Origin: Chryseobacterium sp.
Lineage (GTDB): Bacteria > Bacteroidota > Bacteroidia > Flavobacteriales > Weeksellaceae
NCBI GenBank assembly: GCA_018260475.1
Contig: JAGLBA010000008.1
Span: 59,285 to 96,504 of the forward strand
DNA length: 37,220 nucleotides
Direction of reading: 5' to 3'
Part shown: piece after piece, positions 22,502-30,346 of the stretch
Layout of the letters: the number at the start of each line of letters is the position of its first letter
Position numbering within the stretch: position 1 is the first letter of the stretch
Program-made: the position numbers and the translations under genes
The notes under the pieces: generated by a model
What the model saw: the letters and a program-made list of their open reading frames with translations, nothing else
What the model was told of the DNA's origin: nothing
The model's database searches: none

Positions 22502-23374
22502 ATGAATAAACTAAAAGGCCTCGGCGTAGCATTAGTAACGCCATTCCACGAAGATCTTTCTGTGGATTTTGATTCGCTAACGAAACTCATTAATTATAAT
22601 ATTGACAACGGGACCAAATATATGGTCGTTCTTGGGACTACCGCCGAGGCTGCCACTCTTTCTTCTGATGAAAAAAAATCGGTGGTGGACCATGTCATCA
22701 AAATAAATGCAGGACGCCTTCCGTTGGTTTTAGGCATTGGCGGAAACAATACGATGGCGGTTAAAAAACAGATATCGGAGACCGATCTTTCTGATTTTGA
22801 TGCAGTTCTTTCTGTGTCGCCGTACTACAACCGACCAAATCAGGAAGGACTTTATCAACATTATAAGGCGATTGCCGAGACGGGAAAGAATATCATCATC
22901 TACAATGTTCCTAGCCGTACAGGGCAGAATATCGAAGCAGCTACCACGCTAAGATTGGCGGCAGAATTCCCGAATTTGATCATGATAAAGGAGGCCGCAC
23001 CGAATATTTTGCAATATTTTGATATTTTGAGGAACAAACCCGAAGGTTTTTCTTTGGTTTCCGGGGATGATGAATATGCATTGCCGGTGACTTTGGCTGG
23101 CGCCGATGGCGTGATTTCCGTAATTGGGCAGGCGTATCCGAAAGAATTTTCAACAATGATTCAATTAGCGTTTGATAGAAAAGTAGACGAGGCCTATGAA
23201 ATTCATAACAAACTTGTGGACATTACAAGATTGATTTTTGCTGAAGGAAATCCGTGTGGCGTAAAAACAATTTTAGCGGAAATGGGAATCATAAAAAACT
23301 ATTTAAGACTTCCTCTAACAGTCGCTTCCGAAGGGCTTCAACAAAAAATAAAAGAAGAAATGGCGAAGATTTAG
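22502..23374 (+). CDS. dapA: 4-hydroxy-tetrahydrodipicolinate synthase
   Basis: A 290-residue aldolase that condenses pyruvate with aspartate semialdehyde, the first committed step to lysine and diaminopimelate. It shows GTTAEAATLS at the substrate loop, SPYYNRPNQEGLYQHY, Tyr134 in YNVPSRTG with Arg139, and the Schiff-base Lys163 in MIKEAAPN. The length is standard for the TIM-barrel family. An 11-12 bp stem terminator follows, so it is probably monocistronic. Confidence 0.96.
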   Translation: MNKLKGLGVALVTPFHEDLSVDFDSLTKLINYNIDNGTKYMVVLGTTAEAATLSSDEKKSVVDHVIKINAGRLPLVLGIGGNNTMAVKKQISETDLSDFDAVLSVSPYYNRPNQEGLYQHYKAIAETGKNIIIYNVPSRTGQNIEAATTLRLAAEFPNLIMIKEAAPNILQYFDILRNKPEGFSLVSGDDEYALPVTLAGADGVISVIGQAYPKEFSTMIQLAFDRKVDEAYEIHNKLVDITRLIFAEGNPCGVKTILAEMGIIKNYLRLPLTVASEGLQQKIKEEMAKI

Positions 23375-23410
23375 TAAGTAAGCTCACATAATAACTAAAA
23401 TATTTAATCT

Positions 23411-23442
23411 AAAAGTGAAATCCAAGTGATTTCACTTTTTTT
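23411..23442 (+). terminator. Strong intrinsic terminator after dapA
   Basis: AAAAGTGAAATC (23411-23422) pairs perfectly with GATTTCACTTTT (23428-23439) around a 5-base loop, ending in T. Confidence 0.9.
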
Positions 23443-23454
23443 AACAAAAAAATA

Positions 23455-23943
23455 ATGGAAATACGACCAACCACCATTGCTGATATTCCGGTGATTCAGC
23501 AGATCGCAAAAATTTCTTGGGACAATACTTATGTAACCATCAATTCGAAGGAGCAGATAGATTATATGCTTTCAAAAATGTATTCTACGGAGGAAATTAC
23601 ACGACACATGGCCGATCCGAATTACCATTATTTTCTTATTGCGGATGATGCACCGGTTGGTTTTGTTGGTTTTGAAAACCATTACGATCCGGGAACCACG
23701 AAATTACACAGGATTTATTTTCTTCCAGATGCTCAAGGAAAAGGCTTCGGTCGAAAAGCCATTGATTTGGTTAAGGAAAAGGCGGTACAGGCGGGCAACC
23801 ACCGCGTGATGCTGACTGTAAACAAGAAAAATCCTGCTCAAAAAGCATACGAGGCATTGGGTTTTCAAGTTTATGGTGAGGAGGTTAATGATATTGGCGA
23901 GGGTTATGTGATGGATGATTTTTTGATGGAATGTAATCTTTAG
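23455..23943 (+). CDS. GNAT family N-acetyltransferase
   Basis: A 162-residue acetyl-CoA-dependent acetyltransferase of unknown substrate. The acetyl-CoA loop LPDAQGKGFGRKAID is at about residues 90-104, preceded by strand TKLHRIYF. NKKNPAQKAYEALGF near 122-136 is the usual C-terminal block. The ATG lies 12 bp past the dapA terminator, so a promoter upstream would have to overlap that hairpin. Otherwise it depends on readthrough. No other operon partner is evident. Confidence 0.88.
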   Translation: MEIRPTTIADIPVIQQIAKISWDNTYVTINSKEQIDYMLSKMYSTEEITRHMADPNYHYFLIADDAPVGFVGFENHYDPGTTKLHRIYFLPDAQGKGFGRKAIDLVKEKAVQAGNHRVMLTVNKKNPAQKAYEALGFQVYGEEVNDIGEGYVMDDFLMECNL

Positions 23944-23967
23944 CATAAGATTTTGAGGGTGCAATGT

Positions 23968-23989
23968 ATAGTAAAAAATACTATCTTTA
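23968..23989 (+). promoter_or_regulatory. Inverted repeat overlapping a -7-like box before the AraC-type gene
   Basis: ATAGTA (23968-23973), five A, then TACTAT (23979-23984) is a perfect inverted repeat. Its right arm runs into TATCTTTA (23982-23989), one base from a -7 consensus. The placement suits an operator for the regulator encoded at 24017. Confidence 0.35.
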
Positions 23990-24016
23990 CGCTATTCTAA
24001 TGACGCCCGGAACTGA

Positions 24017-24574
24017 ATGAAAATTTATATAAAATTTAACATCAATACTATCTGCAACAGGGTTTTGGAAGATGAACTGAAAAATCAGGATGTGAAGCAC
24101 AACATCGTGAGTTTCGGTGAGGTGGAGTTCCCCGAAGGTATTTCAGCGGAAAAACTATCTGCCATCAGTACTTACCTGAATGGTTATGGTGCGGAGATTA
24201 TTGAAAACCCAAAAAATGCCCTGGTGCAGAAGATAAAAGATACAATTCGGGAAATGGTGTTTTCAGAAGGCGGCGTAAATGTGAAGGCGAGCATCTACAT
24301 CTCTGAAAAATTGAAACTCAGCTACGGCTATCTTTCCAATCTTTTTTCTGAGGTCACCTATACATCGATAGAGAATTTCATTATTTTACAGAAAATAGAG
24401 TACGCAAAACATTTAATTTTGAATAACAAGCTGTCCCTAACAGAAATCGCCGACCGCTTGAACTATTCCAGCGTGGCACACCTGAGCACCCAGTTTAAAA
24501 ATACCACCGGTCTTACACCGTCTCAGTTTCAAAAAATTATTGGGAAAAGACGGGAAATGAAGATCAATAACTAA
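24017..24574 (+). CDS. AraC-type helix-turn-helix regulator
   Basis: A 185-residue regulator. The C-terminal AraC DNA-binding domain (about residues 85-180) has two helix-turn-helix units: ISEKLKLSYGYLSNLFSE and LTEIADRLNYSSVAHLSTQF, then TGLTPSQFQKI. The N-terminal part of about 75 residues is short, with no recognised ligand domain. It sits 14 bp before a receiver protein and 1 bp further a histidine kinase, so it is likely the output protein of that signalling set. No receiver Asp is in this protein itself, so coupling would be indirect or transcriptional. Confidence 0.85.
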   Translation: MKIYIKFNINTICNRVLEDELKNQDVKHNIVSFGEVEFPEGISAEKLSAISTYLNGYGAEIIENPKNALVQKIKDTIREMVFSEGGVNVKASIYISEKLKLSYGYLSNLFSEVTYTSIENFIILQKIEYAKHLILNNKLSLTEIADRLNYSSVAHLSTQFKNTTGLTPSQFQKIIGKRREMKINN

Positions 24575-24588
24575 CTTAAGACCCGTTT

Positions 24589-25035
24589 ATGGATAAAGAA
24601 TACACTTTTATTATGCTGGCGGATGATGATGAGGATGACAGAATGTTTTTCATCGATGCATTCAACGAAATTAAAATAAGTACCAAGGTAAAAACCTGCC
24701 AAGACGGTGAGGAACTGATGGAATATCTTAACAATAATGACTCTGTGCTACCGGAGATCTTATTTTTGGACATCAATATGCCAAAGAAAAACGGACTGGA
24801 ATGTCTTTCGGAGATTAAAGCAAATCAACGTTTTCGAAATATCGCCATCGCCATTTATTCCACCTCTTCTTCAGATGAGCATGTGGAGGAAACCTTTGTG
24901 AAAGGCGCGAATGTTTATATCAAAAAACCGAACGACTTCAATATTCTAAAAAAAGTCCTTTCCGAAGTGGTTACCGTCAACTGGCAATACCAAACTTCTG
25001 GTATGAACATGGATAATTTTCTCCTAAGACTTTAG
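24589..25035 (+). CDS. Single-domain response regulator (receiver only)
   Basis: A 148-residue receiver of the Rcp1-like type. The acidic pocket is Asp12-Asp13-Asp14, the phosphoacceptor is Asp61 in FLDINMPKKNG, a Ser/Thr switch lies in YSTSSS, and Lys in YIKKPND completes the site. No output domain is attached. Such receivers in Bacteroidota are typically paired with PAS-type kinases, as here. It is 14 bp after the AraC-type gene and 1 bp before the kinase. Confidence 0.92.
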   Translation: MDKEYTFIMLADDDEDDRMFFIDAFNEIKISTKVKTCQDGEELMEYLNNNDSVLPEILFLDINMPKKNGLECLSEIKANQRFRNIAIAIYSTSSSDEHVEETFVKGANVYIKKPNDFNILKKVLSEVVTVNWQYQTSGMNMDNFLLRL

Positions 25036-25036
25036 C

Positions 25037-27235
25037 ATGATGAAAAAACTGTCCGTAAACAGGTCAGGCTTTCTACTGATTGTACTTTTCGTGGTGTCTT
25101 CCGCGTTGATGTTTTTTATGATGGGTCTCGCATACAAGCAGTTGGAGAAACTTCGGGAAAACACCAACTGGATGTACCATTCGCAAAACATTTCCCTGAA
25201 TTTGGAAAAATTATACGCCAATCTAAAGGAAATAGAAACGGAAAGGCGGGATTATATCTTGGACAAGCATTTTTCCGACGCGGCAAGTATCATCAAGAAA
25301 AAAGTAAAACACAACGATGCACTTTTGCAATTGTTGAAATTATCCATGGATGATCATCCAGGACAACAGCAAAACCTCGCTATTTTACAAAATTTGATTC
25401 TTAGAAAATACGATTTGGTGGAATCTACTTTTGGGGATAGCTTAAAAGTAAATGCGACCACCGTGGAAGAAAAAAAGACCTCCCTACTTGCGGGAAAGTA
25501 TCTTATGAAGGCCATAAATCAGAAAGTGGAGGAGATGCAAAACATAGAAACACGGCTTCTGGTGCAGCGTCGTTCCGCATTTTTATATTCCGAAAAACAA
25601 ACGCCTGTTTATTTTTATGTTATCTCATTGTTTACATTGGGGATTTTGGGGTTTGCTTTTTTCCGAATTTTTCGTGATTTTGGATTGCAGGTTTCCGCTA
25701 ACCGAAAACTTAAAATTGCAATAGAAACATCCGAACTGGCAGAAAAAGTAGGGAATTATGGCGTTTGGACCTTCTATGCTAAAAGTAAAGAATATGTTTT
25801 TTCTAATAACCTTTTAACCATTCTAAACATCCAGATGGATCAAGTCTCTCGTGATGCAATGGTATCGCTCATGCCGGAAGAGGATGCGAAAAAGTATTTG
25901 ACAATGGTGGATAAATGGCGCAACGGAGAAAGAACTGAACCCATCACTCTGAGATACAGAGATTCTGATGGAAATTATAAGTATCTGCGAACTATTACTG
26001 AAAGGATATCGTCCGAATCTGGTGAGGCGTTTTTACTAGGCCTCACAATGGATGTGACCAGTGAAACCCTATCCCGTGAAGAATTGTCTAGAGCTTACAG
26101 CGACCTGAAATTTTATAATGAAAGTAGCGCCGAGGCTGAAAAATTGGGAAAATTTGGTTTTTTGCAATGGATTCCACAGGACAAAAAATTCTGGTTTTCG
26201 GATAATTTTTACCGTATTTTCGGTATGGAACCACAGCATGATCCGCACGATTTGCGCGATTTTTATTCGGCTATAATGAATGAAAACACGGCAGAATCTC
26301 GCAGTATTATTAAAAAAATGATCGCTGGAAAACCTGTAGAACCTTTCTCCCAAAGGATACGAAGAATAGATAATGGCGCGATTCGCTATATCTCTATCAC
26401 GCCGAAACGCATGATCGAAGACGGGAAAGTGAGTTATCTTACCATCACAAAAGACATTACTGAAGAAACGCTCGACAAGCAAAGCCTTGAAGATCAAAAC
26501 CGCATTTTGAATGCGAACAACCAAGAACTTCAGGCGTTTAACTATGTTGCCAGCCACGATTTGCAGGAACCTTTAAGGAAAATAGAGACCTTCATCTCCC
26601 GATTGATCGATGAGGATTTTGATAACCTGAGTGATAATGGTAAAGAATATCTGGAACGCACCAAATCTTCCGCAAGGAGAATGCGAAACTTGATAGACGA
26701 TCTTCTGCAATTCTCACGCTCCACACGCGGCGAAAACGTGTTTGAACGCTGTAACCTGAACCAGCAAATAGAGGAGACCAAAGACGAACTACAAACGCAA
26801 ATCGAACAAAAACAAGCCACTATTATTCACGGGAATCTTCCAGTTATACAGGGGATACCGTTCCAGGTAAAGCAATTATTTATAAATCTAATCGGTAATT
26901 CTTTGAAGTATTCGAAAGCCGATGTTCCGCCTGTGATAACCATATCAAGCATTATTACTGATGCTAAAGATGAGCCGCTTTTGGCTGAAAAAAATCGTGG
27001 AAAATTCCACAAAATTATTTTTGAGGACAATGGCATCGGTTTCGACAATAATTATTCCGAGAAAATTTTCCAATTATTCAGCCGGCTTCATGGTAAAAAT
27101 GAGTACGAAGGTACGGGCATCGGACTTTCCATCTGCAAAAAAATCGTGGAGAATCATAAAGGTTACATCTACGCCGAAGGCCAGCCGGAGATGGGCGCAA
27201 AATTTATCTTGTTCTTCCCTGTAAACATTCAATAA
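25037..27235 (+). CDS. Membrane histidine kinase (CHASE3-like sensor, two PAS, HisKA, HATPase)
   Basis: A 732-residue kinase. TM1 is at about 10-32. A helical CHASE3-like extracytoplasmic part follows (about 35-185, with ETERRDYILD). TM2 is at about 192-213. Two PAS/PAC modules lie at about 230-345 and 355-475. The HisKA phosphoacceptor is His507 in VASHDLQEPLRK. The ATPase domain shows NLIGNSLKYS (N box), EDNGIGFDNN, and GTGIGLSICKKIVENHKG. The DLQEP H-box is the phytochrome-like class common with single-domain receivers. The signal is unknown. It starts 1 bp after the receiver gene. Confidence 0.93.
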   Translation: MMKKLSVNRSGFLLIVLFVVSSALMFFMMGLAYKQLEKLRENTNWMYHSQNISLNLEKLYANLKEIETERRDYILDKHFSDAASIIKKKVKHNDALLQLLKLSMDDHPGQQQNLAILQNLILRKYDLVESTFGDSLKVNATTVEEKKTSLLAGKYLMKAINQKVEEMQNIETRLLVQRRSAFLYSEKQTPVYFYVISLFTLGILGFAFFRIFRDFGLQVSANRKLKIAIETSELAEKVGNYGVWTFYAKSKEYVFSNNLLTILNIQMDQVSRDAMVSLMPEEDAKKYLTMVDKWRNGERTEPITLRYRDSDGNYKYLRTITERISSESGEAFLLGLTMDVTSETLSREELSRAYSDLKFYNESSAEAEKLGKFGFLQWIPQDKKFWFSDNFYRIFGMEPQHDPHDLRDFYSAIMNENTAESRSIIKKMIAGKPVEPFSQRIRRIDNGAIRYISITPKRMIEDGKVSYLTITKDITEETLDKQSLEDQNRILNANNQELQAFNYVASHDLQEPLRKIETFISRLIDEDFDNLSDNGKEYLERTKSSARRMRNLIDDLLQFSRSTRGENVFERCNLNQQIEETKDELQTQIEQKQATIIHGNLPVIQGIPFQVKQLFINLIGNSLKYSKADVPPVITISSIITDAKDEPLLAEKNRGKFHKIIFEDNGIGFDNNYSEKIFQLFSRLHGKNEYEGTGIGLSICKKIVENHKGYIYAEGQPEMGAKFILFFPVNIQ

Positions 27236-27240
27236 GTTCA

Positions 27241-27303
27241 AATTTTATAAAAATTATTGGTAATTTTATAAAAATCTTGATCACTCCGGAGTGGTATTTG
27301 CAA
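27241..27303 (+). promoter_or_regulatory. Regulatory cluster upstream of the YtxH-like gene
   Basis: A 14-bp sequence AATTTTATAAAAAT occurs at 27241-27254 and again at 27262-27275, start to start 21 bp (two helical turns). It is followed by a perfect 12-bp palindrome CACTCCGGAGTG (27282-27293) and then TGGTATTTGCAA (27292-27303). No TAnnTTTG box is present. The last motif recurs exactly at 27916-27927. Confidence 0.45.
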
Positions 27304-27333
27304 TACAACGCTTATCATCAAAATTAAATAACA

Positions 27334-27606
27334 ATGACAAAGAATTCAGGAAAAATTATCGGTGGTTTTTTAGCAGGAGTGGGCATCATTACTTACATCG
27401 TTGCCAGCGGAAAATCTGAAGAGATCAAAGATGGAATCACTAAAGGTGCTAAAAAATTTGCAGAAATTGCAGAAGAAAAAGCAGAAGATGTAAAAGAAAA
27501 ATCTGAAGGTTTATTAGATCACATCATGAACTTCGCAGTAGATAATCGCAAAACAATCCTAGACGCAGTGAATTATCTCATTAATAATTTCACCAAAAAA
27601 GCATAA
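27334..27606 (+). CDS. YtxH-like small protein
   Basis: A 90-residue protein with an N-terminal hydrophobic, glycine-containing helix (about 7-24, GKIIGGFLAGVGIITYIVA). A long charged, Lys/Glu/Ala-rich amphipathic region follows (AKKFAEIAEEKAEDVKEK). This is the YtxH pattern, a family linked to general stress in Firmicutes; the molecular role is unknown. It has its own upstream regulatory cluster rather than a standard -7 box, which would suit stress-type control. A small membrane protein follows after 88 bp. Confidence 0.75.
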   Translation: MTKNSGKIIGGFLAGVGIITYIVASGKSEEIKDGITKGAKKFAEIAEEKAEDVKEKSEGLLDHIMNFAVDNRKTILDAVNYLINNFTKKA

Positions 27607-27694
27607 GTTTTTTAATTTAGTAACGTATAAAACTATAAAAACCTTTATAAAAGTTGTAAGTTGTAGTAAATTATAATTCACGAGCTTTGACGTG

Positions 27695-27883
27695 ATGAAA
27701 AAAAATAAAGTGGTAAGTTCAAATTATATTGTCGCAGCGGGACTTTTTATATTATGGTTCGTTTTATATATCATTCTCGATTTCGACAATTACATACACC
27801 TTATATTTTTAGTTGGCGTCCTCGTTTTACTCTACCAACTTTATAAAGATTTTACTAATAGTCAAAAAAATAACAAATTTTAA
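27695..27883 (+). CDS. Small two-helix membrane protein
   Basis: A 62-residue protein from the ATG at 27695 (a GTG just before it, at 27692, is the alternative). Two hydrophobic segments (about 10-28 and 33-49) and a basic, Asn-rich tail are the only features. I do not recognise the family. It sits on the same strand as the YtxH-like gene. Its small size keeps confidence moderate. Confidence 0.55.
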   Translation: MKKNKVVSSNYIVAAGLFILWFVLYIILDFDNYIHLIFLVGVLVLLYQLYKDFTNSQKNNKF

Positions 27884-27915
27884 GTTACAACTTAATACCA
27901 AAACCTCAGTTCTGA

Positions 27916-28148
27916 TGGTATTTGCAAAATTGCAATTTTAGCATTTAAGAGCCTCAGATTTGATGTAGATATAAAAACAAAAGCTGTAACTCAATGCGCG
28001 GCGGCTGGCTGTCTAACGCATAATATTGGATAAGCGGTGGATTGGTTTTTATTCTTTTATTATCATCTGTGGCAAGAGACTGCGATGAAAATGTTAGTCG
28101 CCAAATTTTAAAATAAAACAGCGGTAGATTTTTCTGCCGCTTTTTTTT
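27916..28148 (+). ncRNA. Possible small RNA between TGGTATTTGCAA and a strong terminator
   Basis: The 264-bp stretch before recG has no open frame longer than about ten codons on the plus strand. It begins with TGGTATTTGCAA (27916-27927), an exact copy of the motif upstream of the YtxH-like gene, and ends in a strong plus-strand terminator. If the motif is a promoter element, a transcript of about 215 nt would result. It may instead be just the 3' untranslated part of the small membrane protein gene. Confidence 0.3.
28120..28148 (+). terminator. Intrinsic terminator of the YtxH-like region
   Basis: AGCGGTAGA (28120-28128) pairs with TCTGCCGCT (28133-28141), with one T-G pair and a loop of four T. 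Eight T end at 28148, overlapping the convergent recG stop codon. Confidence 0.85.
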
Positions 28149-30234
28149 ATGAAATTTTTCCCCAGTTTTTTTTCCCTTGGTAGTTTTTGATGTAGTAGTT
28201 TTTGATGTTCATGTTTTGAGACAAAAGCAACATTGGATCTTCACCCAATAAAACATCTATCGATTCTTTTGCTTTTTTTATAATGGCAAAATCAGTCACT
28301 AAATCTAGTTTTTTAAAATCTACCGAGCCGCTTTGTTGTGTCCCTAATATATCGCCGGGGCCGCGCAGTTGCATATCTACTTCGGAGATTTTGAAGCCGT
28401 CATTGGTCTCTGTCATGGTTTTTATGCGGGTTCGGCTTTCTTTTGAAAGTTTGTCGGAAGTCATTAGAATGCAATAACTTTGCTCGGCGCCACGCCCAAC
28501 ACGACCCCGAAGTTGATGAAGTTGCGACAGTCCGAAGCGTTCGGCGCTTTCTATAATCATCACCGTGGCGTTCGGTACATTTACGCCCACCTCTATTACG
28601 GTCGTTGCAACCATAATTTCGGCTTTCCCGGAAGCAAAATACTTCATACTAGCTTCCTTTTCATCTGGTTTCATTCGTCCGTGGAGCATCGTAACCTTTT
28701 GATTATCAAAAAATTCTGTGATATGGACGAAGTTTTCCATTAAATTTTTGTAATCTAAAGTCTCGCTTTCCTCTATTAAAGGATATACGAAATAAATTTG
28801 CCTTCCTTTATCAATTTCCTCTTTTGCAAACCTGAATACAGATAGCCGGTCTTTCTCACGGCGATGCGCGGTGATGATCGGCTTGCGCCCAACAGGCATT
28901 TCATCAATCACGGAAACATCTAAATCAGAATAAAAACTCATAGCTAAAGTCCGTGGAATAGGCGTTGCCGTCATAATTAATATATGGGGCGGGATATTAT
29001 TTTTTGCCCAAAGTTTGGCGCGTTGTGCCACACCGAAGCGGTGTTGTTCATCGATAATTGCCAGACCGAGGTTTTTAAATTTAACTACATCTTCCAGCAG
29101 CGCGTGCGTGCCCACGAGGATGGGCAGTTCCCCAGAAAGCAGCTCCTCATGGATGATTTTGCGTTCGGAAGTTTTTGTAGAACCCGTGAGCAGTCGAACT
29201 TTGATATCCGTACTTTGCAACAATTCGGAGATGCCTGCAAAATGCTGTTGTGCCAGGATTTCCGTGGGCGCCATCAGGCAACTTTGAAAGCCATTGTCCA
29301 TCGCCAAAAGCATAGTAAGCAGTGCCACCATTGTTTTCCCGGATCCTACATCGCCTTGGAGCAGGCGGTTCATTTGCACGGGCTTTTTCATGTCTGTACG
29401 GATTTCTTTCAGAACTCTTTTTTGCGCTCCGGTGAGTTCAAAAGGCAAGTGGTTTTGGTAAAAATCATTGAAATAGTCGCCCACAACTGGGAAAGGATTG
29501 CCAAATGAATGTCTCTTGTGGTACCGTTTTTTCAGGCCATGACTTAATTGAAAATAAAATGCTTCCTCGAATTTCAAACGCCGTTCGGCTTGTTGGTAAT
29601 GTGCAAAAGTTTTTGGGAAATGAATATTCAGGAAAGCCTCTTGCCGGCTCATCAATTTGAGCGCTTCCATGAGGTAATCCGGCAAATTTTCTTCAATCAT
29701 TTGCGGAATTTGAGTGCAGACGGCTTTTAAAATATTTTGAAATAGTTTTTGGTTAATGCCGCGCTTCGTGAGTTTTTCTGAGGAAGGGTAAATTGGCCAA
29801 AGTGTTGCCATTGGCTCTTTTTTGTCCTCAACCTCTATTTCCGGGTGTGACATGGAGAACGTACCATTAAAAAAACTGACTTTACCAAAAATATAAAGTT
29901 CGGTGTTTTGGGGAATTTGTTCCTTCATCCAGTTCGTATATCGGAACCACACGAGATCCATCGTCCCCGTTTGGTCATGGAATTTCGCAGAAAGCCGTTT
30001 CGTGCGCCCTTCCCCGACCTCCCGGAGGTCTGTAATTCGTCCTTTCAATTGTATTTCGGGACTTTCCTCTGGCCTAAGTTCGGCAACGGTGTAGGTTTTA
30101 CTTTTATCCAAATAACGGATGGGGTAGAAGTGCAACAAATCTTCCACGGTGGAAAGACCAAACCCGTTTTTGATGAGTTTGGCACGATCCGGCCCGATGC
30201 CTTTTAGAAATTCTATAGGTGTATCTAAATTCAA
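28147..30234 (-). CDS. recG: ATP-dependent DNA helicase RecG
   Basis: A 695-residue branch-migrating helicase that remodels stalled forks and Holliday junctions. The N-terminal wedge/OB region (about 1-240) begins NLDTPIEFLKGIGPDRAK. Helicase motifs are GDVGSGKT (Walker A, near 290), IIDEQHRFGVAQR (motif II), MTATPIPRTLAM (III), ATTVIEVGVNVPNATVM (V) and QLRGRVGRG (VI). The start codon is TTG (30232-30234): an in-frame stop lies two codons upstream, and the first residues match where RecG normally begins. A -7 box at 30248-30255 leaves a very short leader. Confidence 0.95.
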   Translation of the reverse strand: MNLDTPIEFLKGIGPDRAKLIKNGFGLSTVEDLLHFYPIRYLDKSKTYTVAELRPEESPEIQLKGRITDLREVGEGRTKRLSAKFHDQTGTMDLVWFRYTNWMKEQIPQNTELYIFGKVSFFNGTFSMSHPEIEVEDKKEPMATLWPIYPSSEKLTKRGINQKLFQNILKAVCTQIPQMIEENLPDYLMEALKLMSRQEAFLNIHFPKTFAHYQQAERRLKFEEAFYFQLSHGLKKRYHKRHSFGNPFPVVGDYFNDFYQNHLPFELTGAQKRVLKEIRTDMKKPVQMNRLLQGDVGSGKTMVALLTMLLAMDNGFQSCLMAPTEILAQQHFAGISELLQSTDIKVRLLTGSTKTSERKIIHEELLSGELPILVGTHALLEDVVKFKNLGLAIIDEQHRFGVAQRAKLWAKNNIPPHILIMTATPIPRTLAMSFYSDLDVSVIDEMPVGRKPIITAHRREKDRLSVFRFAKEEIDKGRQIYFVYPLIEESETLDYKNLMENFVHITEFFDNQKVTMLHGRMKPDEKEASMKYFASGKAEIMVATTVIEVGVNVPNATVMIIESAERFGLSQLHQLRGRVGRGAEQSYCILMTSDKLSKESRTRIKTMTETNDGFKISEVDMQLRGPGDILGTQQSGSVDFKKLDLVTDFAIIKKAKESIDVLLGEDPMLLLSQNMNIKNYYIKNYQGKKNWGKIS

Positions 30235-30247
30235 ATTTTAATTAAAA

Positions 30248-30255
30248 CAAATCTA
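30248..30255 (-). promoter_or_regulatory. -7 box of recG
   Basis: The complement reads TAGATTTG, 14 bp before the TTG start at 30234. The expected 5' leader is under 10 nt. Confidence 0.5.
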
Positions 30256-30346
30256 CAAAGCGAAGAGTATCCGTGTTCTCTCTATTTTTTAATTTTTTAA
30301 AAAAATCTTTGTAATCTCAGTGTTTAAAATCCTCCAAGGTGTTTAA

